NCBI RefSeq assembly: GCF_003815875.1
Contig: NZ_CP033924.1
Span: forward strand, 2,976,001-3,040,000
Length of the DNA stretch: 64,000 bases
Direction: 5' to 3'
DNA from: Chryseobacterium lactis
GTDB taxonomy: Bacteria > Bacteroidota > Bacteroidia > Flavobacteriales > Weeksellaceae
Below the pieces are notes generated by a model. It searched no databases, had not been told where the DNA came from, and worked only from the letters and a program-made list of their open reading frames with translations. A program made the translations under genes and the position numbers. The first letter of the stretch is position 1. The number at the start of each line of letters is the position of its first letter. Shown piece after piece: positions 25,357 to 34,686 of the stretch.

Positions 25357-26706
25357 ATGAAGTTAATCGAACTGGCGGAAGAACTGAATGTCTCTGCCGA
25401 AGCCATCAAACAGTTTATACAGGATTTTGACCTTGAACTCGTAGACTGTATCAGTACCAATTTCGAAGTAAAGGACGATTTTGAAAAATTTGCTCGTGAA
25501 AACATAGATTTTTTACGATTATATGAAAAAGATCTGGATAAAAATAAAACAGTAGAGCAGATTGCGGAAGTCATCAATCAGCCTAAAGATAAAGTTGAAA
25601 AAGCGCTGAAAGAAAATAATCCGAATATATTTGACAACGGTTTTTTTAAATCCTCTATTTCAAGCTATGGAATCGATAATAAACTGGGCGGAAATTACCA
25701 GTTTGTCTATGATTATTTTGGTCATAAAACAAGTCTTCAGCAAAGAGATTTTATAGGATACAGAGATTTGTTTTTCTATACATCAGCAGCTTTGGAACCG
25801 TTTCTGAACCCACAACAGATTAAAGACTGGGGAATCAACAAGCCTGCAGGGATTATATTGTATGGCCCTCCCGGAAGCGGGAAAATTTTTTGGGGCAATA
25901 AAATCGCAGAAATTATCGGATATCAATTTAAAGAAGTGAAAAAGCATTATCTGGGGATTTCATTTGTTGACGGAAATGAAACCAATTTTAATGACTTCCT
26001 GCTCAATATGATGAAGGAAAATAAGGTACTGCTGTTCCTTGATGATTTTGATGATATTATGATGGAAAGAAAGGCTGAAACCGATGTGGCATCCTGTAAT
26101 CTGGAAGCTCAGGAATTGATCCTTCATTATATCGGAAAATTTGAAAAAGAAGGTGTATTGATGGTGGGCTCGGCCAATTCTGTTTCAGAGATTGATGAAG
26201 AAATATTGGCTCCCGGAAGATTTGATGTGATGATTCCTATATTTCCTCCCAATGCAGCAGAACGTTCAGAAATTATTTTGTACTCAATGACAAAAGGTCT
26301 TGAAGAAGATTCTTTACTTTATAAAATACTCAAAAACAATAAAGCAGATAAAGTTCCTTTTTGGCATGAAGTTTCATCAAGAATGAGAGCTTTCAGCAAT
26401 ACCATGTTGATTGACTTTACCCAGAGCCTTAAAAAAAGAATTAAAAATCTTTATCAGCGAACCAGAAACGAAAAGCTTAAAATCGATCAGAATCTTATCA
26501 ATTCAGCTTTACGGGACGCCGCCGGAAAACTGACTGAAGAATACCTCGATCAGGTTGCCCGGTTTTTAGCGGATGTTATCATTAATAATTATGAGGAATT
26601 TCAATTCAGAATTCAGGCGCTGAAAAAGGAATTGGAAGCTTATAAAGTAGTGGAAGAACCTAGAAGAGCAATCGGCTTTCATCATAACGGCGAGAAAGAG
26701 GAGTAG
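25357..26706 (+). CDS. AAA-family ATPase-like protein with IF2-N-like start
   Basis: A 449-aa protein. Residues 1-50 (MKLIELAEELNVSAEAIKQF) resemble the small helical domain found at the start of translation initiation factor 2. The AAA domain spans about 160-330. Walker A is GPPGSGKI (170-177), with Ile where Thr or Ser is expected. Walker B is LLFLDDFDD (about 225-233), with Asp in place of the usual catalytic Glu. Sensor 1 (VGSAN) and the APGRFD arginine-finger-type motif near 290 are present. Metal and phosphate binding may thus be weakened. The C-terminus (about 375-449) is helical and charged. The partner is unknown; it is a solitary gene. Confidence 0.8.
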   Translation: MKLIELAEELNVSAEAIKQFIQDFDLELVDCISTNFEVKDDFEKFARENIDFLRLYEKDLDKNKTVEQIAEVINQPKDKVEKALKENNPNIFDNGFFKSSISSYGIDNKLGGNYQFVYDYFGHKTSLQQRDFIGYRDLFFYTSAALEPFLNPQQIKDWGINKPAGIILYGPPGSGKIFWGNKIAEIIGYQFKEVKKHYLGISFVDGNETNFNDFLLNMMKENKVLLFLDDFDDIMMERKAETDVASCNLEAQELILHYIGKFEKEGVLMVGSANSVSEIDEEILAPGRFDVMIPIFPPNAAERSEIILYSMTKGLEEDSLLYKILKNNKADKVPFWHEVSSRMRAFSNTMLIDFTQSLKKRIKNLYQRTRNEKLKIDQNLINSALRDAAGKLTEEYLDQVARFLADVIINNYEEFQFRIQALKKELEAYKVVEEPRRAIGFHHNGEKEE

Positions 26707-26868
26707 GTATTTTAGAGAATGAAAATGGGACGAGATGCAGATCCGGGTTCCGCACAGAATCTGGAATCTGAAGGTCTCCGCTTTCTAATTTCATGGTCTC
26801 TTTATTATAAACTCACTTTCTAAAAATGGCACCATTATTAATTACTCATTACCCATTACTTATTACCA

Positions 26869-27975
26869 ATGAACAGCATCTGGGAGCTTGAAACCTTTTA
26901 CAGAAAAAGAAATATAATAATTATCGGATCAGGATTTTCAGGTCTGTGGACTGCACTATCTGTGAAAGAAAAATACCCTGAGAAATCTGTATTGGTTATC
27001 GACAGAACTCCTATTCCCTTGGGGGCTTCCACCAGAAATGCAGGTTTCGCCTGTTTCGGAAGCCTGACGGAGGTAATTGCTGATTCTCAGAAAATGGGAT
27101 GGGATAAAACACTGGATTTGGTCAGGATGAGGTTTGAAGGACTTCAAAAGATCAGACGCTATTTTAAAAGTGATGAAATTGATTTTGAACTCAGCGGAGG
27201 CTATGAAATTGTTAATGATGCCGAGCCCATACAACACATTAATTTTGTTAATGAAAAGCTGAAATCTATAACCGGATTAGAACATACTTATGCTCTTAAA
27301 CAAGAAAAAATAGAAGAATTCGGTTTGGGTAAATCCAGATATTTAATCGAAAATTCCTGTGAGGGAAGTCTTCATTCCGGAAAATTGCTGCAAAAACTTC
27401 TGGAAAAATGTCAGGAGTTGAAAGTAGAATTTTTGTTTGGATCAGAAGTAAAGAATATTCACGAAATATCCGATGAGGTGAATATTTATCTGTCGGAAAA
27501 CTTATCTATAAAGGGAGAACAGATTATTTATTGTACAAATGCCTTTAGCACAACATTTTTAGAAAAAGAAGATATAATTCCTGCCCGTGGACAAGTTCTT
27601 TTAACCGAACCCATTGAAGGTTTAAAATTAAAAGGAACGTTTCATTATGATGAAGGGTTCTACTATTTCCGGAATTTAGGAAACCGGGTTTTGTTAGGCG
27701 GAGGAAGAAATAAGGATTTTAAAACCGAAGAAACCGCAGTACTTGAAACCACAGAATTTTTGCAAAATCATTTAGAAAGTTTTTTAAAAGATGTCATTCT
27801 ACCGGATCAGGAGTTTAAAATTGCACTGCGCTGGTCAGGAATAATGGCTATGGGATCAGAAAAAACACCTATTGTAAAACAACTTTCACAAAGACAATTC
27901 TGTGCCGTTAGACTTTCCGGAATGGGAGTAGCATTGGCGCCAAAGATCGGGGAAATGGTGGCTGAGATGATTTAG
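26869..27975 (+). CDS. FAD-dependent oxidoreductase (DAO family)
   Basis: A 368-aa flavoprotein of the D-amino-acid oxidase/glycine oxidase-like superfamily. The Rossmann FAD site is IIIIGSGFSGLWTALSVKE (residues about 15-33), followed by an acidic residue ending the second strand (VLVIDR). A substrate domain lies in the middle, and a C-terminal FAD motif (LRWSGIMAMGSEKTPIV, then LSGMGVALAPKIG) near 320-365. The likely action is oxidation of an amine or amino acid. The exact substrate cannot be told. The 162 nt upstream contain a purine/TTACTCATTACCCATTAC-type simple sequence. Confidence 0.85.
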   Translation: MNSIWELETFYRKRNIIIIGSGFSGLWTALSVKEKYPEKSVLVIDRTPIPLGASTRNAGFACFGSLTEVIADSQKMGWDKTLDLVRMRFEGLQKIRRYFKSDEIDFELSGGYEIVNDAEPIQHINFVNEKLKSITGLEHTYALKQEKIEEFGLGKSRYLIENSCEGSLHSGKLLQKLLEKCQELKVEFLFGSEVKNIHEISDEVNIYLSENLSIKGEQIIYCTNAFSTTFLEKEDIIPARGQVLLTEPIEGLKLKGTFHYDEGFYYFRNLGNRVLLGGGRNKDFKTEETAVLETTEFLQNHLESFLKDVILPDQEFKIALRWSGIMAMGSEKTPIVKQLSQRQFCAVRLSGMGVALAPKIGEMVAEMI

Positions 27976-27993
27976 ATTAAAACTTTTGTACCA

Positions 27994-28482
27994 ATGAAAT
28001 ACTTACCTTTTGAACGCATTACTTATCGAACAGATTTGTCCGAACAGGAAGTAATGGCAAGGCTTTCCGGTTTTGTTGAACCCAAAAAATACGGTTTTGG
28101 AAACATACACACCAAAGAATACGAAGGCTCTGTGGGTGATAAACATTTTGAAATCAATAGAATTATCAAAGGAAGAAATTCTTTTATTCCCCAAATAAAC
28201 GGGAACATTCAAAAAAGCAATGGTGAAACACAAATAAATATTACTATGAAATTACATTGGATTGTGTTTGCTTTCTTAATTTTCTGGTGTGGATTTATTA
28301 TATATTCCTTAATAACTACTTTAACCATTGAAGATTTGAAGTCTTTGGATTTTTTTCTCCCTACATTCATGATATTATTTGTTTATGCCATAACAATGTA
28401 TGGTTTTAAAAGTGAAAGTAAAAAATCAATGGAATACCTCGAAAAGAATTTTGAAGCTAAAAAAATAGTGAATAAATATTAA
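27994..28482 (+). CDS. Uncharacterised membrane protein
   Basis: A 162-aa protein that I do not recognise. The N-terminal 95 residues are polar (LPFERITYRTDLSEQEVMAR) and predicted beta-rich. Two membrane helices follow at about 89-108 (WIVFAFLIFWCGFIIYSLI) and 122-137 (LPTFMILFVYAITMYG), and then a charged tail. It starts 18 nt after the DAO-family gene, so co-transcription is likely. No function is proposed. Confidence 0.65.
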   Translation: MKYLPFERITYRTDLSEQEVMARLSGFVEPKKYGFGNIHTKEYEGSVGDKHFEINRIIKGRNSFIPQINGNIQKSNGETQINITMKLHWIVFAFLIFWCGFIIYSLITTLTIEDLKSLDFFLPTFMILFVYAITMYGFKSESKKSMEYLEKNFEAKKIVNKY

Positions 28483-28563
28483 CCATTCTCGTATAGATTT
28501 ATAGGTCGGGTTTAAAAAAGTATCTACTTAAAATTCAAAATCCCTAACTCTAAAAGAAATCCT

Positions 28564-28571
28564 TATTTTTG
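28564..28571 (+). promoter_or_regulatory. -7 element of prfB
   Basis: TATTTTTG, 16 nt before the GTG start of prfB. No -33 TTG at 17-21 nt. Confidence 0.45.
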
Positions 28572-28587
28572 CATAAAAGAAATATTC

Positions 28588-29700
28588 GTGATCAACAACG
28601 ACCAGATAAAAGAAGTTCAATCCAGAATTAGTGAATTACACAGATACCTTCAGATTGAAAAAAAGAAGATAGAAATTGCCAATGATGATGAAAAAACGGC
28701 AGCACCTGAATTTTGGGATAGCCCAAAAATTGCAGAAACGTTTTTGAAGCAGCTTCGTTCCAAGAAAAAATGGGTAGAAGACTATGAAGAAATCAATACG
28801 CAATTTGAAGATCTTCAGGTTTTAGCCGATTTTGCAAAGGAAGATCCCGATTCTGAAAAAGAACTGGATGAAACCTTCCCGAAATTAGTTGAAAAAATTG
28901 AAGACTTAGAGTTCAAAAATATGCTTTCCAATGAAGGAGACGAGCTTTCTGCCGTACTTCAGATTACAGCCGGAGCAGGAGGAACAGAAAGTTGTGACTG
29001 GGCATCCATGTTGATGAGAATGTACACCATGTGGTCGGAAAAGCAAGGTTATAAAATCCGTGAACTCAATTTCCAGGAAGGGGAGGTCGCTGGTGTGAAA
29101 ACCGTTACTTTGGAAATCGACGGTGAATATGCATTCGGATATCTGAAAGGAGAAAACGGAGTACACAGACTGGTAAGAATTTCACCATTTGACAGCAATG
29201 CAAAACGTCATACAAGTTTTGTATCCGTATATGTCTATCCTTTGGTTGATGATACCATTGAAATCAACATTAATCCTGCCGATATCAGTTTTGAAACTAT
29301 GAGATCTTCAGGAGCAGGAGGGCAGAACGTAAATAAGGTAGAAACAGCGGTACGTCTTCGACACGCACCAACCGGAATTATTATTGAAAACTCAGAGTCC
29401 CGCTCTCAGCTTCAGAACAAGGAAAAAGCAATGCAGCTCCTTCGTTCAAGATTGTATGAAATGGAACTGGAAGAACGTATGAGAGCCAGAAATGAGATTG
29501 AAGCCAATAAAATGAAGATCGAATGGGGAAGCCAGATCAGAAATTACGTGATGCATCCTTACAAACTGGTAAAAGATGTACGCTCAGGCCATGAAACATC
29601 AGATGTGGATGCTGTAATGAATGGTAATATTACTCCATTCTTAAAAGCGTTCCTGATGGCTGATGGGACGGCGGTTTCCGACGATGATCTCGACCTATAG
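28588..29700 (+). CDS. prfB: Peptide chain release factor 2
   Basis: A 370-aa protein that reads UGA and UAA stop codons and releases the peptide. It starts with GTG. The conserved peptidyl-tRNA hydrolysis motif is [16 protein letters not shown] near residue 249, and the anticodon-like SPF motif is RISPFDS near 203, which marks RF2 rather than RF1 (PxT). The first 25 residues align with the part that in E. coli precedes the programmed +1 frameshift, ending HRYL. Here the frame runs straight through with CTT CAG and no in-frame TGA, so no frameshift is used. A 1-gene unit with its own -7 element. Confidence 0.95.
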   Translation: MINNDQIKEVQSRISELHRYLQIEKKKIEIANDDEKTAAPEFWDSPKIAETFLKQLRSKKKWVEDYEEINTQFEDLQVLADFAKEDPDSEKELDETFPKLVEKIEDLEFKNMLSNEGDELSAVLQITAGAGGTESCDWASMLMRMYTMWSEKQGYKIRELNFQEGEVAGVKTVTLEIDGEYAFGYLKGENGVHRLVRISPFDSNAKRHTSFVSVYVYPLVDDTIEININPADISFETMRSSGAGGQNVNKVETAVRLRHAPTGIIIENSESRSQLQNKEKAMQLLRSRLYEMELEERMRARNEIEANKMKIEWGSQIRNYVMHPYKLVKDVRSGHETSDVDAVMNGNITPFLKAFLMADGTAVSDDDLDL

Positions 29701-29742
29701 AATATCATGTGCGAATTTTAGTTAAAATCTTATAATTAATTT

Positions 29743-29771
29743 TTGTATCAGGTATTTTAGACTTATTTTTG
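29743..29771 (+). promoter_or_regulatory. Promoter of the DedA-family gene
   Basis: TTG (29743-29745), 18-nt spacer, TATTTTTG (29764-29771). Both elements and the spacing fit the Bacteroidota consensus. The transcription start would be about 12 nt before the ATG at 29788. Confidence 0.7.
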
Positions 29772-29787
29772 TTGTACATCGATATAT

Positions 29788-30483
29788 ATGGAAGATTTCA
29801 ATAGCTGGAAGGATTTATTAAACCCTGAATTTTATATTAAAATGGGAGGGTTTTGGCTGATTTTATTTATTGTTTTTGCTGAAACGGGTTTGTTTGTAGG
29901 ATTTTTTCTCCCTGGAGACTCATTATTATTCGTTTCAGGAATTTATGCTGTTGAAATCATCAAAGAGACATTCAGCTCCACAGGGAGCGATTTTCTGGAT
30001 ACCACAATCCTAGCATCCGGAGTTGCCCTTGCTGCTATCATTGGAAATGAAGTTGGGTATTATTTTGGTAGAAAAGCAGGACCTGCTCTGTACAAAAGAC
30101 CGGATTCAATGCTTTTTAAGAAAAAATATCTTTATCAGGCTCATGATTTCTTTGAAAAACACGGCGCATTAGCCATTATTATGGCCAGATTTTTACCTGT
30201 CGTAAGAACATTTACGCCGATTGTGGCAGGAATTGTTAAAATGGATAAGAAAGAATTTTTAAGAGATAATGTAATCGGAGCTGTATTATGGTCATTTCTT
30301 TTGATCTTTGCCGGACATTACCTGGATAAACTATTCATGGAGCAGTTTGGAATCAACCTAAAAGAAAAACTGGAATACATTATTATTGTAATTGTATTGG
30401 TAACAACACTTCCGGTTATTATTAAGTTTGTTTTCGGAAAAAAAGATGATTTATCTAAATACGAGAACAACGACTCTGAATAA
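29788..30483 (+). CDS. DedA/SNARE-associated family membrane protein
   Basis: A 231-aa inner-membrane protein. Typical motifs are GFFLPGDSLLFVSG near residue 38 and ARFLPVVRTFTPIVAGIVKM near 132 (the conserved F/LRPVVRTFxPxxAG site), with about five hydrophobic segments. DedA proteins are thought to move polyprenyl phosphate or other lipids across the membrane and to support pH and envelope balance. It has its own good promoter and a terminator after the stop, so it is monocistronic. Family call is confident; the lipid handled is not known. Confidence 0.92.
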   Translation: MEDFNSWKDLLNPEFYIKMGGFWLILFIVFAETGLFVGFFLPGDSLLFVSGIYAVEIIKETFSSTGSDFLDTTILASGVALAAIIGNEVGYYFGRKAGPALYKRPDSMLFKKKYLYQAHDFFEKHGALAIIMARFLPVVRTFTPIVAGIVKMDKKEFLRDNVIGAVLWSFLLIFAGHYLDKLFMEQFGINLKEKLEYIIIVIVLVTTLPVIIKFVFGKKDDLSKYENNDSE

Positions 30484-30507
30484 GAAATAAATAAAAAATA
30501 GTATAGG

Positions 30508-30535
30508 TAACCTGCTTTTAGCGGGTTATTTTTTT
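30508..30535. terminator. Terminator between the DedA and esterase genes
   Basis: AACCTGC, 5-nt loop, GCGGGTT (7 bp with one G-U), followed by a T run. It ends the DedA transcript. The converging esterase gene stops inside the 3' arm (30528-30526), so the hairpin serves both. Confidence 0.75.
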
Positions 30536-31395
30536 ATCCATTCTAAAATATTGGGGTAAATAATACTGTCTCTTTTTCTTTTGTTGAAAAGCCGCGGTAC
30601 ATGGCCTGTTCTTTCCATGAAAACAAGTTTGTGCGGAATATTCAATCGGGATAAAGCCGAGTCCATGGCAAGACCCTGATGTTGGTTAACCAAAAAGTCC
30701 TGATTTCCCTGGAAAAGAAGCGTGGGAACATTCGTAATATTAGCAATAGGGCTGGCTTCCTTAAATGCCTCAGAAAGATTCTTCCTGTCAAACGGAGTTC
30801 CTACCACTTTTTGAATTGTGGGTGAAGTATATTTAGAATAAAATGAATTTAAATACTCAGAACTGTAGAAATCCGTTGGCCCACTAAGGGAAATGATTTT
30901 CTTAATCTGATCAGGGTGTTGGTATCCGTATAAAAGGGCGAGTTGCCCGCCGGCACTTTCTCCTAGAATAATATAGTTATTAGGAAGGAGTTCTGCTTTA
31001 TCAGTCAAAGAATTGAATCTTTCAATAGCTAAACCGATATCTTCAAGCTGCTGTTTATATGTTATTTTCTTTTTTTTAGAAACCAGTCGGTAGTTCATAT
31101 TGATGCTCGGAATATTATTCTTAAAAAGCATTTTCTGAACCTGTATCATATGCTCTTTTTTTCCGAGCGTCCAGGCACCTCCATGTACAATAAGAAGAAC
31201 AGGAGAATCTTGTGGATAATCTTTAGGCAGAAAAATATCCATCTTCTGTCTTTTGTGTTCTCCATATTTTAAATTATAGATTTTTTGCTGGCCACCGGGG
31301 CCTACCCAGACTTTGAATTTTGTATTGCAGGATTGAAGTAGAAAACTGATGCATCCCACAACGAAAAAATGATACTTAATAACCAGCCTTTTCAT
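30526..31395 (-). CDS. Alpha/beta-hydrolase esterase, lipoprotein
   Basis: A 289-aa lipoprotein with signal peptide and lipobox LLQSC (Cys23). It has the hormone-sensitive-lipase-like/BD-FAE set: oxyanion-hole motif HGGAW near residue 71, nucleophile GESAGGQ near 142, an Asp (NQDFLV) near 233 and a His (RTGHVPR) near 264. It should hydrolyse a small ester at the cell envelope; no substrate is evident. A minus-strand -7 element TACATTTG (31407-31400) ends 5 nt before the ATG, so a leaderless message is possible. It converges with the DedA gene and diverges from the DUF808 gene. Confidence 0.85.
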   Translation of the reverse strand: MKRLVIKYHFFVVGCISFLLQSCNTKFKVWVGPGGQQKIYNLKYGEHKRQKMDIFLPKDYPQDSPVLLIVHGGAWTLGKKEHMIQVQKMLFKNNIPSINMNYRLVSKKKKITYKQQLEDIGLAIERFNSLTDKAELLPNNYIILGESAGGQLALLYGYQHPDQIKKIISLSGPTDFYSSEYLNSFYSKYTSPTIQKVVGTPFDRKNLSEAFKEASPIANITNVPTLLFQGNQDFLVNQHQGLAMDSALSRLNIPHKLVFMERTGHVPRLFNKRKRDSIIYPNILEWIKK

Positions 31396-31399
31396 AAGT

Positions 31400-31407
31400 C
31401 AAATGTA
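31400..31407 (-). promoter_or_regulatory. -7 element abutting the esterase ATG
   Basis: TACATTTG on the minus strand, with its last G 5 nt before the A of the ATG at 31395. The predicted start of transcription falls on the start codon. No firm -33 TTG. Confidence 0.5.
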
Positions 31408-31485
31408 GTGAAAATAACATATTTTTGATTTCAGTATCTGTAAAATTATTATTTTGCAAACTGTTAAAAAGTAGAATTAAATATT

Positions 31486-31493
31486 TATTTTTG
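31486..31493 (+). promoter_or_regulatory. -7 element of the DUF808 gene
   Basis: TATTTTTG, 34 nt before the ATG at 31528; the -33 element is not clear. Confidence 0.4.
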
Positions 31494-31527
31494 CTGAACT
31501 TAACAGATCTTAAAAAAATATTAAAAT

Positions 31528-32412
31528 ATGGCGTCAGGCTTTTTTGCAATTTTAGATGATATTGCAGCATTGATGGATGATGTAGCAGTAACAAGTAAGA
31601 TTGCTACACAGAAAACAGCAGGTATTTTGGGCGATGACCTGGCTGTGAATGCAGAAAAAGCCACTGGCTTTCTTTCTTCCCGGGAGCTTCCGGTTTTGTG
31701 GGCGATAACCAAAGGATCATTTATCAATAAACTGATCATTCTTCCTATCGTTTTTTTACTCAATTGGTTGTATGCTCCGGCTATTAATTATGTATTGATC
31801 CTTGGAGGATTCTATCTGGCCTTTGAAGGAGTTGAAAAAATAATAGAATTTCTTTTTCATCGTGACAAAAAAGGGCATGAAGTTATAGAGGAAACTGTAG
31901 AAGAAGAAAAAAGTTCTGAAGAAATAGAAAAACAAAAAGTAAAATCGGCAATTACAACGGATTTTATTTTATCAATCGAGATCGTTATTATTGCTTTAGG
32001 AACCGTATTGGAAGAAAGCCATCCTTTCATTACACAGATTTTAGTAACGAGCCTGGTTGCATTTATTGCGACCGTTGGGGTTTATGGAATTGTAGCTTTG
32101 ATCGTAAGAATGGATGATGCAGGGTTTAAATTAATAAAGAAAAGTAATGATAAAGGTTTTTTTGGAAAGCTTGGGCATGTATTAGTGAAGGCTTTACCTA
32201 TTGTTATTAAAATATTAGGAGTTGTAGGGACAATTGCCTTAATAATGGTTGCTGGTGAAATTTTTCTGCATAGAATAGAATTTTTTCATGGATTACTTCC
32301 AACTTGGCCGGATGTTTTGAAAAAGGTTATGCTTGGAATTATTGGCGGATTAGCCGCAGTGGCTGTATTTACCGTAGGAAAAGCAATATATTCGCTGGCA
32401 ACAAAGAAATAA
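31528..32412 (+). CDS. DUF808 family membrane protein
   Basis: A 294-aa protein starting MASGFFAILDDIAALMDDVA, the signature N-terminus of DUF808 (YedI-like). A conserved LPVLWAITKGSFINK follows, then about six hydrophobic segments (73-95, 150-165, 170-195, 230-250, 262-285). There is a central charged loop (EETVEEEKSSEEIEKQKVK). The family is widely distributed, and its function is unknown. The start is the first ATG behind the -7 element. It has its own terminator. Confidence 0.9.
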   Translation: MASGFFAILDDIAALMDDVAVTSKIATQKTAGILGDDLAVNAEKATGFLSSRELPVLWAITKGSFINKLIILPIVFLLNWLYAPAINYVLILGGFYLAFEGVEKIIEFLFHRDKKGHEVIEETVEEEKSSEEIEKQKVKSAITTDFILSIEIVIIALGTVLEESHPFITQILVTSLVAFIATVGVYGIVALIVRMDDAGFKLIKKSNDKGFFGKLGHVLVKALPIVIKILGVVGTIALIMVAGEIFLHRIEFFHGLLPTWPDVLKKVMLGIIGGLAAVAVFTVGKAIYSLATKK

Positions 32413-32432
32413 ACTGAAGGTATATAAATAGA

Positions 32433-32468
32433 GAATCCTGCTTCATGTAAAGCAGGATTCGTTGTTTT
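32433..32468. terminator. Terminator of the DUF808 gene and the converging HExxH gene
   Basis: GAATCCTGCTT, 6-nt loop, AAGCAGGATTC: an 11-bp perfect stem. A T-rich stretch follows on the plus strand. The minus-strand gene ends at 32467. Confidence 0.75.
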
Positions 32469-33477
32469 AATGCTGTAAATTTGAGCGTATCAATTCAGTG
32501 GCTGTTGCTGTTTTTGTTCCGAACATTTTTTTTGCCCAGATTTCAGGTTTCATTAATCGTTCTAAAATTAAAAAAAGAGCAAGTCCTTCGTCCTGAGACC
32601 ACCACTTTTTATTTCGCCTGACTCCTGTGATAGCAATATTTTTATCAATTTTACCTCCTTTGGGATCAATGAGCCATAAATACATGGAATATTGTCCAAG
32701 ACCTTCCATTGTAAGAAATAGATCGTCAATTTCGGATAGACTTTGATATTGATTTTTAAAATAATTCTTTTGCCTTCGATCCATTAAATTAAATCCTTTT
32801 AATACCTCCTTTGTATTAAGTTCTTCATCAGAAATACTATTGTAAAAATTATTGACTTCAGAATTATAAAGATCAATATATTCCTTGTTTTTACTGAAGA
32901 TATTTTGAACAATGTCGTCGCTGAAATCGAGTCCGAAATTATTTTTCTTTTCATACTGTGAAATTTTTGTTCCAAAACTTTCCATCTGTTGTGAATGAGA
33001 GAATTCATGGATAAAAACACCGGTAACTAAATTATCCAGTCCAAGTTCTTTGCTTTGGATCCCTCCTTTTTCCCAAAAACTAGGTAAAGGCATTACAAAA
33101 AAAGATTGATGATTACTCGCTGGTATTTCAGAAGCGAAAGATAGTATTCCAACAGGTACTTTTGTTTTATCAGGCAAAGTAAGAGTATCATTATGGATTG
33201 CCTTCTTCCATTGTAATTTTAAATTTAAAAGATTTGGCCCTTTTATAGATTCACCATTTCTTACAGAAATAGAAGAGGTAGAGTACACGTATTTATCATC
33301 AAAGAACACAAATTGTACGGGTTGAATGGTATTAATTTTATAAATGTCCTTATAAACCAATGTCCAGGCGGAAAACCAGTGACTTATTACCCGATTAAAC
33401 TCTTCCTCTGCGGCTTGCTGGCCAAATGTTTTTAATTGGAAAATAAAGAATATGATTAGAAAGTATATTTTTCTCAT
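32467..33477 (-). CDS. Secreted HExxH protein, putative metallopeptidase
   Basis: A 336-aa protein from the ATG at 33477 (a GTG 9 nt upstream is also in frame). It has a signal peptide ending KTFG-QQ. The HExxH motif is HEFSH near residue 165, in VTGVFIHEFSHSQQME. About 85 residues further, EGLGQYSMY could supply the third zinc ligand of a gluzincin-type site (E-x-x-x-x-Y). The spacing between them is long. I cannot assign it to a named peptidase family. It is a single gene convergent with the DUF808 gene, with the dnaJ terminator just upstream. Confidence 0.7.
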   Translation of the reverse strand: MRKIYFLIIFFIFQLKTFGQQAAEEEFNRVISHWFSAWTLVYKDIYKINTIQPVQFVFFDDKYVYSTSSISVRNGESIKGPNLLNLKLQWKKAIHNDTLTLPDKTKVPVGILSFASEIPASNHQSFFVMPLPSFWEKGGIQSKELGLDNLVTGVFIHEFSHSQQMESFGTKISQYEKKNNFGLDFSDDIVQNIFSKNKEYIDLYNSEVNNFYNSISDEELNTKEVLKGFNLMDRRQKNYFKNQYQSLSEIDDLFLTMEGLGQYSMYLWLIDPKGGKIDKNIAITGVRRNKKWWSQDEGLALFLILERLMKPEIWAKKMFGTKTATATELIRSNLQH

Positions 33478-33517
33478 TTTCAACACTTTTTATAGAAAAC
33501 TAATATACAAAATTGGT

Positions 33518-33545
33518 CATAAAAAAAGAGACCCTAAGGTCTCTT
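33518..33545 (-). terminator. Terminator of dnaJ
   Basis: AAGAGACC, loop CTAA, GGTCTCTT with a run of T on the minus strand. It starts just after the dnaJ stop at 33549. Confidence 0.8.
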
Positions 33546-33548
33546 GTA

Positions 33549-34664
33549 TTAATTGAATAAATCTTTTACTTTATCAAAAAAAGTTTTTTCCTTTCCGGAA
33601 GGTTCTGCAACCATTTCTCCGCTGGACATCTGTTTTTCAAAGAAATCTTTTTGTTCTTTGTTTAACTTTTGCGGTGTCCAAACATTGATGTGAATAAACA
33701 TATCACCTTTTCCATAGCTATCAATACTTGGAAGTCCTTTTCCGGCTAATCTTAAAATTTTTCCGGACTGTGTTCCCGGGTCAACGGTAATCTTCACTTT
33801 TCCACCTACAGTAGGAATTTCTTTTTTAGTTCCTAACGCTGCTTCAGCAAACGATACATACAATTCCTGGTGAAGATTGTCACCTTCTCTTTTGATTGTC
33901 TGATCAACTTCCTCTTCGATAATTACTAATAAGTCTCCAGGGATTCCCCCAAAAGGAGCATCATTACCTTTTCCTCTTACATTAAGCTGAATTCCGTCTC
34001 TTGCTCCCGCAGGAATATTAATTGTGATTTCCTCTTCATCTTTTATCAGACCCTGTGCATTGGCACCGGCCGGAATTTTATCTGCAACTTTTCCGATTCC
34101 CTGACAAGTAGAACAAGTTGTCTGAGTCTGCATTTGACCAAACATAGTGTTCATTACCTTAAGCTGAACACCTGATCCGTTACACGTAGGACAAGTCTTT
34201 GAAGTGGCACCTTCTGCCATCTTCATTTTTTTAACTTTAATGGTTTTATGAGTTCCGTTTACCATTTCCTCGAGGTTCAGCTTGATTCTGATTCTTAAAT
34301 TAGAACCCTTCACCTGCTGGCGGCCACCGCCACCACCAAAGCCTCCGAAACCACCACCGAAAATATCTCCAAACTGGCTGAAAATGTCTTCCATGTTCAT
34401 TCCGCCTCCGAAGCCTCCGCCTCCGAAACCTCCGTTTCCTCCCATTCCGGCATGCCCGAACTGGTCGAATCTCGCACGTTTCTGATCGTCGCTTAATACC
34501 TCATAGGCTTCAGCAGCTTCTTTAAATTTTTCCTCAGCCTCTTTATCTCCCGGATTTTTGTCAGGGTGATACTTAATGGCCATTTTACGGTATGCTTTCT
34601 TTATTTCGTCGGCAGATGCAGATTTGCTGATCTCAAGAACCTCGTAATAATCTCTTTTTGACAT
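33549..34664 (-). CDS. dnaJ: Chaperone DnaJ
   Basis: A 371-aa Hsp40 co-chaperone that stimulates the DnaK ATPase. J-domain residues 1-70 with HPD (33-35), a Gly/Phe-rich linker of about 50 residues (72-116), then a cysteine-rich part. Only two CxxCxGxG motifs are seen (C158/C161 and C184/C187), whereas classical DnaJ has four, so one zinc site is missing or reduced. The C-terminal substrate domains follow, with [17 protein letters not shown] near 310. It lies 100 nt downstream of grpE on the same strand, and an inverted repeat of GATAAATGATAAA type is in that gap. Confidence 0.93.
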   Translation of the reverse strand: MSKRDYYEVLEISKSASADEIKKAYRKMAIKYHPDKNPGDKEAEEKFKEAAEAYEVLSDDQKRARFDQFGHAGMGGNGGFGGGGFGGGMNMEDIFSQFGDIFGGGFGGFGGGGGRQQVKGSNLRIRIKLNLEEMVNGTHKTIKVKKMKMAEGATSKTCPTCNGSGVQLKVMNTMFGQMQTQTTCSTCQGIGKVADKIPAGANAQGLIKDEEEITINIPAGARDGIQLNVRGKGNDAPFGGIPGDLLVIIEEEVDQTIKREGDNLHQELYVSFAEAALGTKKEIPTVGGKVKITVDPGTQSGKILRLAGKGLPSIDSYGKGDMFIHINVWTPQKLNKEQKDFFEKQMSSGEMVAEPSGKEKTFFDKVKDLFN

Positions 34665-34686
34665 GACAATTTAATAATTGATTGTT

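Noticed and set aside
28588..28720. Programmed frameshift in prfB
   Set aside because: I looked for an in-frame TGA with a CTT slippery codon near codon 26; the codons are CTT CAG, and the frame is open.
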